Origin: JBCDBD01 sp039184335
GTDB taxonomy: Bacteria > Bacteroidota > Bacteroidia > Flavobacteriales > Flavobacteriaceae
Length of the DNA: 64,000 bases
Reading direction: 5' to 3'
Assembly: GCA_039184335.1 (NCBI GenBank)
Contig: JBCDBD010000019.1
Span: 1 to 64,000, forward strand
Made by a program: the position numbers and the translations under genes. The notes beneath the pieces were generated by a model, which saw nothing but the letters and a program-made list of their open reading frames with translations, was not told the DNA's origin and searched no databases. Within the stretch, counting starts at the first letter, position 1; each line of letters begins with the position of its first letter. This document shows positions 17,397 through 25,214 of this stretch, piece by piece.

Positions 17397-18884
17397 ATGC
17401 AATTATTTAAGAGTCAAATCTTAAAGGTCCACAATTCGCTTTCAGGAAAAAAAGAGGTTTTTCGACCGCTAAAAGCGGGATACGTCGGTATGTATGTCTG
17501 TGGCCCCACAGTATACAGCAATGTACACCTTGGCAATTGTCGAACATTCATCTCATTTGATATGATTTTTAGGTATCTCAAACATTTGGGCTACAAAGTG
17601 AGGTATGTTCGAAATATTACCGATGCCGGACACTTGGAAAATGATGCCGATGACGGTGAAGATAAAATTGCAAAAAAAGCCAAATTGGAACAGTTGGAAC
17701 CCATGGAAGTGGTACAACGCTATACCGTTGATTTTCATGAAACCCTACAAAAATTCAATTTATTGCCCCCAAGCATAGAACCAACTGCTACGGGCCACAT
17801 TATAGAACAGATTGAGATCATCAAAGAAATCTTGGTCAAGGGTTATGCCTACGAAGTCAATGGCTCCGTTTATTTCGACGTAGTCGAATTCAACGCAACA
17901 CATGACTATGGAAAGCTCAGTGGGCGAAAGTTGGAAGACATGATTGCCAATACCCGTGAGCTCACGGCCCAAGATGAGAAAAAAAACCCCCAAGATTTTG
18001 CCTTGTGGAAAAAAGCAGAACCCCAACATATCATGCGGTGGCCTTCACCGTGGGGCGATGGTTTCCCAGGTTGGCATTTAGAATGTACCGCCATGAGTAC
18101 CAAATACCTGGGAGATACCTTTGATATTCATGGGGGAGGCATGGACCTTAAATTTCCGCATCACGAATGCGAGATTGCCCAGGCAGAGGCAAGTAATGAA
18201 AAATCTCCTGTCAATTACTGGTTGCATGCCAATATGTTGACCCTGAACGGAAAAAAAATGTCAAAGTCCACTGGAAACAACATTTATCCATCGGAAATCT
18301 TTAGTGGGAAAAACGATATTCTAAACAAACCCTTTTCACCTTCGGTTGTACGATTCTTTATGATGCAAGCGCATTACACCAGTATTTTGGATCTAAGCAA
18401 TGACGCCCTTAAAGCCTCTGAAAAAGGATACCTAAGGCTCATGGAAGCCATGGTGGCACTTGAGCAGCTTAAAACGGGCTCCCTTTCTAATTTTGACGTA
18501 TCTGACTGGAAACAGAAATGTTACGCCGCCATGAACGATGACTTCAATACACCTGTTCTGATTGCACATCTGTTTGATGCAGCCAAGCATATCAATTTGA
18601 TCAAACTGGGCAACGAAACCATTACCGAAGAAGATAGACAGCATTTAAAGCACGCTATGCATGGCTTTGTCTTTGAAATTTTAGGACTCGAACAGCAAAG
18701 TGCCTCAAATGAAAATGCAGATACCCTACAAGGGGTGGTCAGCCTGCTTATTGAATTGCGAAACAAGGCGAGGGCAAACAAAGATTTTGATACTTCAGAT
18801 AAAATCAGGGATGAACTCAATGCACTGGGCATACAATTAAAAGATGGTAAAGAGGGAACCACATTCTCCCTTTCAAAAACATAA
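17397..18884 (+). CDS. cysS: cysteinyl-tRNA synthetase
   Basis: 495 residues. A class I synthetase that charges tRNA-Cys. It has the zinc-site start YVCGPTVYSNVHLGN (HLGN being the HIGH-box variant), GWHLECTAM, HHECEIAQAEA and KMSKSTGN. The start MQLFKSQILK at 17397 is preferred to an ATG at 17361 that lies inside folE and would add residues unlike the family. yidD follows 2 bases after the stop. Confidence 0.97.
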   Translation: MQLFKSQILKVHNSLSGKKEVFRPLKAGYVGMYVCGPTVYSNVHLGNCRTFISFDMIFRYLKHLGYKVRYVRNITDAGHLENDADDGEDKIAKKAKLEQLEPMEVVQRYTVDFHETLQKFNLLPPSIEPTATGHIIEQIEIIKEILVKGYAYEVNGSVYFDVVEFNATHDYGKLSGRKLEDMIANTRELTAQDEKKNPQDFALWKKAEPQHIMRWPSPWGDGFPGWHLECTAMSTKYLGDTFDIHGGGMDLKFPHHECEIAQAEASNEKSPVNYWLHANMLTLNGKKMSKSTGNNIYPSEIFSGKNDILNKPFSPSVVRFFMMQAHYTSILDLSNDALKASEKGYLRLMEAMVALEQLKTGSLSNFDVSDWKQKCYAAMNDDFNTPVLIAHLFDAAKHINLIKLGNETITEEDRQHLKHAMHGFVFEILGLEQQSASNENADTLQGVVSLLIELRNKARANKDFDTSDKIRDELNALGIQLKDGKEGTTFSLSKT

Positions 18885-18886
18885 AG

Positions 18887-19108
18887 ATGAAAAAGGTACT
18901 GATAGCCCCTTTTGTCTTTCTTGTAAGAATGTACCAACTTTTGATTTCCCCCTATACCCCTGCTACCTGCCGGTACACCCCGACCTGTTCCAATTACACC
19001 CTACAGGCCTTAAAAAAACATGGGCTTTTTAAGGGAGGATGGTTGGCAATGAAACGCATCTTCAGCTGCCACCCTTGGGGTGGTAAGGGTCACGACCCCG
19101 TACCCTGA
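18887..19108 (+). CDS. yidD: membrane protein insertion efficiency factor YidD
   Basis: 73 residues. The family signature is complete: a basic, amphipathic N-terminus, YQLLISPYTPATCRYTPTCS, then a helix and RIFSCHPWGGKGHDPVP. YidD sits at the inner face of the membrane and assists YidC-dependent insertion. It is unusual only in being next to cysS and lgt rather than rnpA/yidC; it is immediately downstream of cysS and probably translationally coupled to it. Confidence 0.96.
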   Translation: MKKVLIAPFVFLVRMYQLLISPYTPATCRYTPTCSNYTLQALKKHGLFKGGWLAMKRIFSCHPWGGKGHDPVP

Positions 19109-19197
19109 GCCCAACCGTAAAATATCAGGCTTAATAATCTGAAAATCGAAGCCGCCAACCAACCAAAGTCATTATATTAGCCCGAAAATTAGACTAC

Positions 19198-20169
19198 ATG
19201 TACTTCTTGGGCTTTAATTGGAATCCTGATGATATTCTTTTTAAAATAGGGTTCATTCAGATAAAATACTACAATTTACTTTGGATTTTGGCTTTTGTAC
19301 TGGGCTGGTTCATTATGAAACGTATCTTCAAAAATGAGAACAAGTCCATGGAAAAACTCGATTCCCTTTTCGTATACTGCGTAGTCTCCATTATGTTGGG
19401 CGCACGCCTGGGCCATGTTTTCTTCTACGACTGGGATTATTACCAAGACCACTTGGCAGAAATTTTGCTTCCTATACGGGAAAGTGCCGACGGTTCCCTT
19501 TTTGGATTGATCAACGGTTATCAGTTCACCGGTTTTACCGGTTTGGCAAGTCATGGGGCTGCCATAGCCGGAATCATAGGCCTATACTTATTATCCAAAA
19601 AGTACAAAGACATGAGTTTGCTTTGGCTCTTAGATCGGGTAACCATCACCTGCGCCATAGGTGGGGCGTTTGTGCGCCTGGGCAATTTTTTCAACTCAGA
19701 GATCAATGGAAAGGTAGTCGACAAGTCTTTTGCACTGGCCACACGATTTATACGTGATTCAGATGACATGCCCACTTATAAGGCAATGGGCCTTACAAAG
19801 GAAAAGACGGCCAGTGCAGCGTATAAGGCCATTGAAAACAACCCTGAATTTGCAAGTATTTTAGATGCCATTCCGTATCGGCACCCTGTGCAACTGTATG
19901 AGGCCTTTGGATACTTGATCGTATTTTTGATCATGTACTTTTGGATGTACTGGAAAACTGACCTTCCCAAAAAGGAAGGATTTCTTTTTGGGTTCTGGTT
20001 GGCCATAATGTGGGGCCCCATACGTTTTCTATTAGAGTATTACAAGAAAAGCCAAGGAGGGTTTGAAGATGTACTGGGCACGTTCACCACGGGCCAGTGG
20101 TTGAGCATCCCATTTGTACTTATCGGACTGTATTTTATGTTTAGACCCCAAAAGGCAAAAACCGGTTAA
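19198..20169 (+). CDS. lgt: prolipoprotein diacylglyceryl transferase
   Basis: 323 residues with about seven transmembrane helices. Lgt moves a diacylglyceryl group from phosphatidylglycerol to the lipobox cysteine of prolipoproteins. Landmarks are YYNLLWILAFVLGW, ARLGHVFFYDW, FTGLASHGAAIAG and the Lgt signature GAFVRLGNFFNSEINGK. The many lipoproteins in this window are its predicted substrates. The DUF192 gene starts 1 base after the stop. Bacteroidota copies are longer than the roughly 290-residue E. coli enzyme, mainly by an insertion near residues 180-210. Confidence 0.96.
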   Translation: MYFLGFNWNPDDILFKIGFIQIKYYNLLWILAFVLGWFIMKRIFKNENKSMEKLDSLFVYCVVSIMLGARLGHVFFYDWDYYQDHLAEILLPIRESADGSLFGLINGYQFTGFTGLASHGAAIAGIIGLYLLSKKYKDMSLLWLLDRVTITCAIGGAFVRLGNFFNSEINGKVVDKSFALATRFIRDSDDMPTYKAMGLTKEKTASAAYKAIENNPEFASILDAIPYRHPVQLYEAFGYLIVFLIMYFWMYWKTDLPKKEGFLFGFWLAIMWGPIRFLLEYYKKSQGGFEDVLGTFTTGQWLSIPFVLIGLYFMFRPQKAKTG

Positions 20170-20170
20170 A

Positions 20171-20665
20171 ATGCGGGTTTTCAAGAAACCACTCTTTGCC
20201 ACTATCTTGTTGGGAATCTTATTTCAATTTTCCTGTAAAGAAAAAGGGGTCACAGAGATCAAAACTGAACCTATTGGCTTTACCAAAGAAGGGGAACTCC
20301 AAATTCTGAGACCAAAAAATGATTCTCTATTGACCGTGCTCGATATAGAAATTGCCGAATCGGATTACGAGACCCAAACCGGGTTGATGTACCGTGAATC
20401 CATGGATGATAGCCAAGCGATGCTCTTTATTTTTTCTGACGTAGCCATACATTCCTTTTACATGAAAAATACCCAAATTCCCTTGGATATTATTTTTATA
20501 GACGAAAAACTTAAGATTGCCAGTGTACAGGAAAACACCAACCCCAATGATGAAACCAGTCTTTCATCACAGGTGCCCGTAAAATATGTACTGGAAATCA
20601 ATGCCGGATTGACCAAAAAATGGCAACTTGAGCCAGGTGACAGCATTGTATTTCAAAGAAAGTGA
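20171..20665 (+). CDS. DUF192 family lipoprotein
   Basis: 164 residues with a signal peptide and lipobox (LFQFSC), so a periplasm-facing lipoprotein. The DUF192 core is clear: QTGLMYRESMDDSQAMLFIF, then HSFYMKNTQIPLDIIFID and VLEINAGLTKKWQLEPGD. The start is the ATG one base after the lgt stop; an earlier in-frame ATG lies within lgt and adds no signal-like sequence. The biochemical role is unknown. Confidence 0.88.
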   Translation: MRVFKKPLFATILLGILFQFSCKEKGVTEIKTEPIGFTKEGELQILRPKNDSLLTVLDIEIAESDYETQTGLMYRESMDDSQAMLFIFSDVAIHSFYMKNTQIPLDIIFIDEKLKIASVQENTNPNDETSLSSQVPVKYVLEINAGLTKKWQLEPGDSIVFQRK

Positions 20666-20743
20666 GCGCAATAACGGAGACTTTTCAACATAAGGATTTC
20701 TTACCGTACCTTAGGTTGCCCTTCTTCAAATATACATTGAAAC

Positions 20744-21271
20744 ATGTCAAAATACCTTTTTCTGAACCAAGAAACCAAACGGTTGCGATTTCGTAAGGTA
20801 GTGCCCTCCGATTTTGACCTGTGGCTGCCTTTTTATAACCATCCACTCTCAACCAAGTATTGGGAAGGATTACCCAAAGATGCAAAGGTCGCATGTCAAG
20901 GGCAGTTTGATCGAATTTTTGAAAGATATCAAAAAGGGCTTGGTGGCATGAATGCACTGATAGCTAAAAAAACAAAAAGTTTTATAGGACTTTGCGGTGT
21001 GTTGGTACAGGTTGTCGACAACAAACGGGAATTGGAAATTGGGTATTCCATCTTACCAGAACATTGGCGAAAAGGTTACGCCATAGAGGCAGCAGAAAAA
21101 TGTAAGGTCTATGCGTTTGAAAATAATTGGGCAGGTTCATTGATTTCAATAATCCATGTCGACAATGTTCCATCCCAAAAAGTTGCCTTAAAAAATGGGA
21201 TGTTCCTTGACAAGAAAACAGTATACAAAGACAATCCTGTATACATATTTAGAGTGAATCAAAATGCGTAG
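20744..21271 (+). CDS. GNAT acetyltransferase, RimJ/RimL type
   Basis: 175 residues. The order of motifs is that of the Acetyltransf_3 group: an N-terminal ETKRLRFRKVVPSDFDLW, a central LEIGYSILPEHWRKGYAIEA, in which the acetyl-CoA pyrophosphate loop is E-H-W-R-K-G-Y, and a C-terminal IIHVDNVPSQKVALKNGM. It probably transfers an acetyl group to a protein N-terminus or small amine; the substrate cannot be told from sequence. It is followed by the ABC-ATPase gene after 32 bases. Confidence 0.85.
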   Translation: MSKYLFLNQETKRLRFRKVVPSDFDLWLPFYNHPLSTKYWEGLPKDAKVACQGQFDRIFERYQKGLGGMNALIAKKTKSFIGLCGVLVQVVDNKRELEIGYSILPEHWRKGYAIEAAEKCKVYAFENNWAGSLISIIHVDNVPSQKVALKNGMFLDKKTVYKDNPVYIFRVNQNA

Positions 21272-21303
21272 TAATGTTTACATTTGGATAAATACATGTC
21301 CTA

Positions 21304-22545
21304 TTGCACTACCATGCCATTTTAACAAACAACCGATCACAAACCAATACACTGGTAGAAAACCTGATTCAAGGAAATCCAATCCGTGGCCTTGAGCATT
21401 TTCAGAACAAGAGGGGTGTCGTATTCTCCCGTTTTGAAATCGACAGGCTCATTGATGAGGAAGAGCGCCATGATATGAAAATTGTGACCCGCCACACTTC
21501 GCAACCATTGAAAACCATGAGTAGTGGAGAACAAAAAAGAGCATTGCTCAATTACCTACTGCAAACCGGACCTGATTTTTTGGTGTTGGTCAATCCTTTT
21601 GACAATCTCGACACACAGACGCAAAAACAGTTAAAGGAAAAATTGAATCATATTTCAAAATCGATAGACTTGGTTCAAGTAGTAACTAGGGTCAGCGATA
21701 TTTTACCATTGACCACTTCGTATTCGAAATTGGAAAACGACTTCTTGCACCACTACCCAGATGAAAGAGCATTTTGGAAGGTACACCAACATTTTGAAAT
21801 CGAGCTTTCACTTCCAATTCCACCACCCTTAACCCACATTGAGATACCTGGAGAAGAACTCGTGTCCTTCAAAAAGGTATCGGTTAGCTTTGATGGAAAT
21901 CCCATTCTACAAAACATCGATTGGTGTATCAAAAAAGGGGATTTTTGGCAACTGATGGGGCCCAATGGAAGTGGTAAGACCACATTGCTCAATATGATTA
22001 CGGGTGACAGCCATAAAGGGTACGGTCAAGACCTTGCAATTTTTGGGCAAAAAAAAGGAAGTGGTGAAAGTGTGTGGGACCTAAAGGAAAACATTGGCTA
22101 TTTTACCCCTTCGATGACTGATAAGTTCAAAGGATACCATACCTTGGAACATATGCTGATTTCTGGACTGCATGACTCCATTGGCCTGTACATACAACCA
22201 TCGGATACCGAAAGACAATTGGCAAGGGAATGGCTCACATTATTAGGTATGTATGCGAGGCGAAACCAGTATTTTCAGGTATTGACAACAGGTGAAAAAC
22301 GCCTGATCATGATTGCCAGGGCTATGATAAAACATCCTCCATTGCTGATTTTAGATGAACCGACTGCGGGTCTTGATGATACCAGTGCTGCGCTTTTTAT
22401 AGCCTTGGTCAACAAAATGGCCAACGAGAGCACTATAGCCATCATCTTTGTATCGCACAGAAAAGAAGCCCATCTGAAACCCCAATTCGTCTATGGACTA
22501 CAGCCCACCCTTAAGGGGTCAACGGGAACGGTAAACAAACTATAA
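21304..22545 (+). CDS. ABC ATPase with degenerate first and intact second nucleotide-binding domain
   Basis: 413 residues, no membrane segment. The second half is a full ABC domain: Walker A GPNGSGKTT near residue 219, signature LTTGEKR near 328, Walker B LLILDEPTAGLDD near 347 and a His switch in FVSHRKEA. The first half keeps the ABC signature (MSSGEQKR, near 72) but lacks Walker A, and its Walker B is FLVLVNPFDNLD, without the catalytic Asp-Glu. The layout resembles ModF-like twin-ABC proteins of no known permease. The start is TTG; the nearest ATG upstream is out of frame. The gene is tightly followed by the DinB-like gene. Confidence 0.85.
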   Translation: MHYHAILTNNRSQTNTLVENLIQGNPIRGLEHFQNKRGVVFSRFEIDRLIDEEERHDMKIVTRHTSQPLKTMSSGEQKRALLNYLLQTGPDFLVLVNPFDNLDTQTQKQLKEKLNHISKSIDLVQVVTRVSDILPLTTSYSKLENDFLHHYPDERAFWKVHQHFEIELSLPIPPPLTHIEIPGEELVSFKKVSVSFDGNPILQNIDWCIKKGDFWQLMGPNGSGKTTLLNMITGDSHKGYGQDLAIFGQKKGSGESVWDLKENIGYFTPSMTDKFKGYHTLEHMLISGLHDSIGLYIQPSDTERQLAREWLTLLGMYARRNQYFQVLTTGEKRLIMIARAMIKHPPLLILDEPTAGLDDTSAALFIALVNKMANESTIAIIFVSHRKEAHLKPQFVYGLQPTLKGSTGTVNKL

Positions 22546-22546
22546 A

Positions 22547-23086
22547 ATGAAAAAAGAAGTGCTCGTTCGATTGATCATCGAAAACCATGATGGGTTCATT
22601 ACAAAAATTGAACACCTCACTGATATGGATTTTATGAGATCACCGGGGCCAAAATGGAGCGCTGGACAGCAATTGGAACATATTCTTAAATCAATCAGGC
22701 GTACCCATAAGGCCTTTTCGTTGCCACTTTCCGTCTTGAAAACAAAATTTGGATTATCCAAGGAGCCTAGTATCACTTACAAAGAATTGGTATTTCGATA
22801 CCTGAACATACTGGAGCTAAATAAAAACTACCAATTGCCCGAGGAGTTTTTCCCCCATATGGTGCCCATTGAAAAAAAGCAGCAAAAACTCAAAGAACTG
22901 CGACAGTTGGTGCATGCCCTGAAAGATATCGTCGACCAATACAATGAAAAAAATTTGGACGCATATCGAATTCCCCATCCTGTTATGGGGAAATTGACCT
23001 TGCGCGAAATGCTTTACTTTACCGCTTACCATGTGAAACACCATGATAAACAAGTACTAAAAAACCTAGAATTGTTTCAATCGTGA
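22547..23086 (+). CDS. DinB-like metal-binding protein
   Basis: 179 residues. It is predicted to form the four-helix DinB/YfiT fold, with histidines at the expected places: WSAGQQLEHIL early and FTAYHVKHHDKQV near the end, which would bind a divalent metal. Family members include thiol transferases and stress proteins, so substrate is unknown. The start is 1 base after the preceding stop and its TGA overlaps the GTG start of the next gene, indicating coupled translation of ABC, DinB-like and GNAT genes. Confidence 0.8.
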   Translation: MKKEVLVRLIIENHDGFITKIEHLTDMDFMRSPGPKWSAGQQLEHILKSIRRTHKAFSLPLSVLKTKFGLSKEPSITYKELVFRYLNILELNKNYQLPEEFFPHMVPIEKKQQKLKELRQLVHALKDIVDQYNEKNLDAYRIPHPVMGKLTLREMLYFTAYHVKHHDKQVLKNLELFQS

Positions 23087-23601
23087 TTCGAATTGAAAAA
23101 GCCCGTAAAAAAGATGCGCCTTATATTTCACTTCTAGGAAGGGTAACCTTCAATGAAACTTTCGGCCATTTATTTCAGAACAAGAATGACCTACTTGCAT
23201 ATGACCAACGCACATTCAGCGTTCAAAAAATACGGCATAGCCTTGACAAAACTGAAAACCGGTTTTGGCTGGCCTATGTAGATGACCTTCCCGTAGGCTA
23301 TGCCAAATTAAAACTAGATTCCCCTTCCAGGTTCATAGCGGGTGAGCACCTCGCACAATTACAGAAAATATATGTGCTGAACGACTTTCTTTCCTTAAAG
23401 ATAGGGCAGCAGTTACAACAGACCGTTGTACAGACCGCAATAGCAAGTGGCGCTCCTAAAATTTGGCTATCCGTTTTAAAAAGCAATAAAAGGGCCATCA
23501 ATTTCTACCTTAAGAACAATTTTAAGACCATTGGGGAACATACCTTTCAGATTGGGGAAATGGTGTTCAATTTTCAAGCTATGGCCAGATCGTTAGGTTG
23601 A
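23083..23601 (+). CDS. GNAT family N-acetyltransferase
   Basis: 172 residues. The GNAT core is visible: an N-terminal RIEKARKKDAPYISLL strand-helix, the strand LAQLQKIYVLNDFLSLKIGQQL (as motif A: KIYVLNDF followed by KIGQQL) and the terminal NKRAINFYLKNNFK motif. The acceptor is not predictable. It begins with GTG, overlapping the stop of the DinB-like gene by four bases (GTGA), which supports both the start and an operon. Confidence 0.85.
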   Translation: MIRIEKARKKDAPYISLLGRVTFNETFGHLFQNKNDLLAYDQRTFSVQKIRHSLDKTENRFWLAYVDDLPVGYAKLKLDSPSRFIAGEHLAQLQKIYVLNDFLSLKIGQQLQQTVVQTAIASGAPKIWLSVLKSNKRAINFYLKNNFKTIGEHTFQIGEMVFNFQAMARSLG

Positions 23602-23657
23602 AATAAATCCATTATTCCATGCTATATGGATTATCTTTAGGTATAATTTCAACACCA

Positions 23658-25130
23658 ATGGAAACATCGACTTTAGACTTCCCAAAGGATCAATTCAAAA
23701 AATTACTGGACAGCAGCAGCGAACTGATCATCAAAAAGTTCCAAAACATTGATGACACAAAGGGGTACCACGACCATCCACAGCCTGAAGTGGAACAATG
23801 GTTCGATGAAGCAGTGCCAATGAACGGTATGAATGTTCAGGTATTGCTTGACGAAGTCGAAAAAAAAGTAATGGATACCGCTACTGGAAACCTAGGTCCG
23901 CACATGTATGCCTATGTAATGTCAGGCGGCAATCAAATTGCCATCATTGCAGAAAAATTGGCCGCAACCATCAACCAAAACCAAACCAAATGGCATTTGG
24001 GCCCCGCGATGAACGAAATTGAAAAAAGGGTCATCGCATGGACAGCTGAGTTACTTGGTTTTCCCTTAGAGTCAGGTGGTGTCTTGGTCAGTGGTGGCTC
24101 CGCAGCAAACCTAACCGGATTGACCGTAGGTCGAAATATCGTTTTTGAAGAAGAGGGTATTCGAAAAACTGGATTGTTTGGGCAAAAACCCTTTGTGGTC
24201 TATGCTTCTGAAGAAGTGCACAATTGCGTTGACAAAAGTGTTGAGCTCTTGGGTATCGGTAGCGATCAGCTCAGAAAAATCGAAACGGACAAACACTTCA
24301 AAATAAATATTGCAGCTTTGCAGTACCAAATCGAAAAAGACATTGCCCAAGGGTTACGGCCCTTTTGTCTTATTGGCAATGCAGGTACCGTAAATACGGG
24401 GGCAATAGATGACCTGGACACACTTGCCAATATTGCCAAAGAATATGGCATGTGGTATCATATTGATGGAGCCTATGGGGCGTTGGCCGGAATATTAGAT
24501 CATTTAAAACCAGATTACAAAGGCATGGACAAGGCCGACTCAATTGCCATTGACTTCCATAAATGGCTCTATGTTCCTTTTGAAGGGGGATGCACCTTGG
24601 TAAGAAGCTGGGACAAACTACGACGCACTTACTTTAAGAAAGCTTCATACTTAGACACTGAATTGGCCAATGATGGCAATCGATTGGAATATAACGAACA
24701 TTATTTTCAACTTTCTAGAAATGCAAAGGCGTTCAAGGTTTGGATGACAATCAAGGCATATGGCATAAACCAGATCAAGGCCATGATACAAAAGGATATT
24801 GATTTGACAGACTACCTAAACACATGCATTCAAAAATCGGATGACTTTGAATTGGTGGCCGATTCAAAATTAGCGGTATCATGTTTTCGCTATGTGGGCA
24901 AAATGCAGTCAAAAGATACCATAACCGAGTTCAACCGTAGCCTCATGCCCGAACTGGAAAAAGATGGTAGGGTATTCATCATGGGCACACAGTTGAAAGG
25001 GGAGTATGCCATTCGTGCCTGTTTGATCAACCATCGAAAAACAAAAAATACCATCGATTATTTATTGGAGGTGATTCGGGAAGTGGCACAAAAGGTACAG
25101 TTCAAATCTACAATTAAAGTAGGATCTTAA
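23658..25130 (+). CDS. PLP-dependent group II amino-acid decarboxylase
   Basis: 490 residues. The protein belongs to the aromatic amino acid/glutamate/diaminobutyrate decarboxylase group. The PLP lysine lies in DFHKWLYVPFEGG (about Lys302), with a substrate/PLP region HLGPAMNEIEKRVIAW, GGVLVSGGSAANLTGL and IGNAGTVNTGAIDD, and HIDGAYG supplying the PLP-nitrogen Asp. The start METSTLDFPK is preferred to an ATG at 23619 that adds 13 hydrophobic residues. The substrate (aspartate, tyrosine, diaminobutyrate and others) cannot be fixed. A bidirectional terminator follows. Confidence 0.88.
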   Translation: METSTLDFPKDQFKKLLDSSSELIIKKFQNIDDTKGYHDHPQPEVEQWFDEAVPMNGMNVQVLLDEVEKKVMDTATGNLGPHMYAYVMSGGNQIAIIAEKLAATINQNQTKWHLGPAMNEIEKRVIAWTAELLGFPLESGGVLVSGGSAANLTGLTVGRNIVFEEEGIRKTGLFGQKPFVVYASEEVHNCVDKSVELLGIGSDQLRKIETDKHFKINIAALQYQIEKDIAQGLRPFCLIGNAGTVNTGAIDDLDTLANIAKEYGMWYHIDGAYGALAGILDHLKPDYKGMDKADSIAIDFHKWLYVPFEGGCTLVRSWDKLRRTYFKKASYLDTELANDGNRLEYNEHYFQLSRNAKAFKVWMTIKAYGINQIKAMIQKDIDLTDYLNTCIQKSDDFELVADSKLAVSCFRYVGKMQSKDTITEFNRSLMPELEKDGRVFIMGTQLKGEYAIRACLINHRKTKNTIDYLLEVIREVAQKVQFKSTIKVGS

Positions 25131-25160
25131 CTTTCTCTTCCATATAAGCTATAAGAAAAA

Positions 25161-25194
25161 ACCACCATAACCGTATTTGGCTATGGTGGTTTTT
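25161..25194. terminator. bidirectional terminator
   Basis: The stem ACCACCATA/TATGGTGGT has a 12-base loop, is preceded by an A run and followed by TTTT, and lies between the convergent decarboxylase and secDF genes. Confidence 0.85.
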
Positions 25195-25214
25195 CATTGA
25201 TATGGATAATACGA

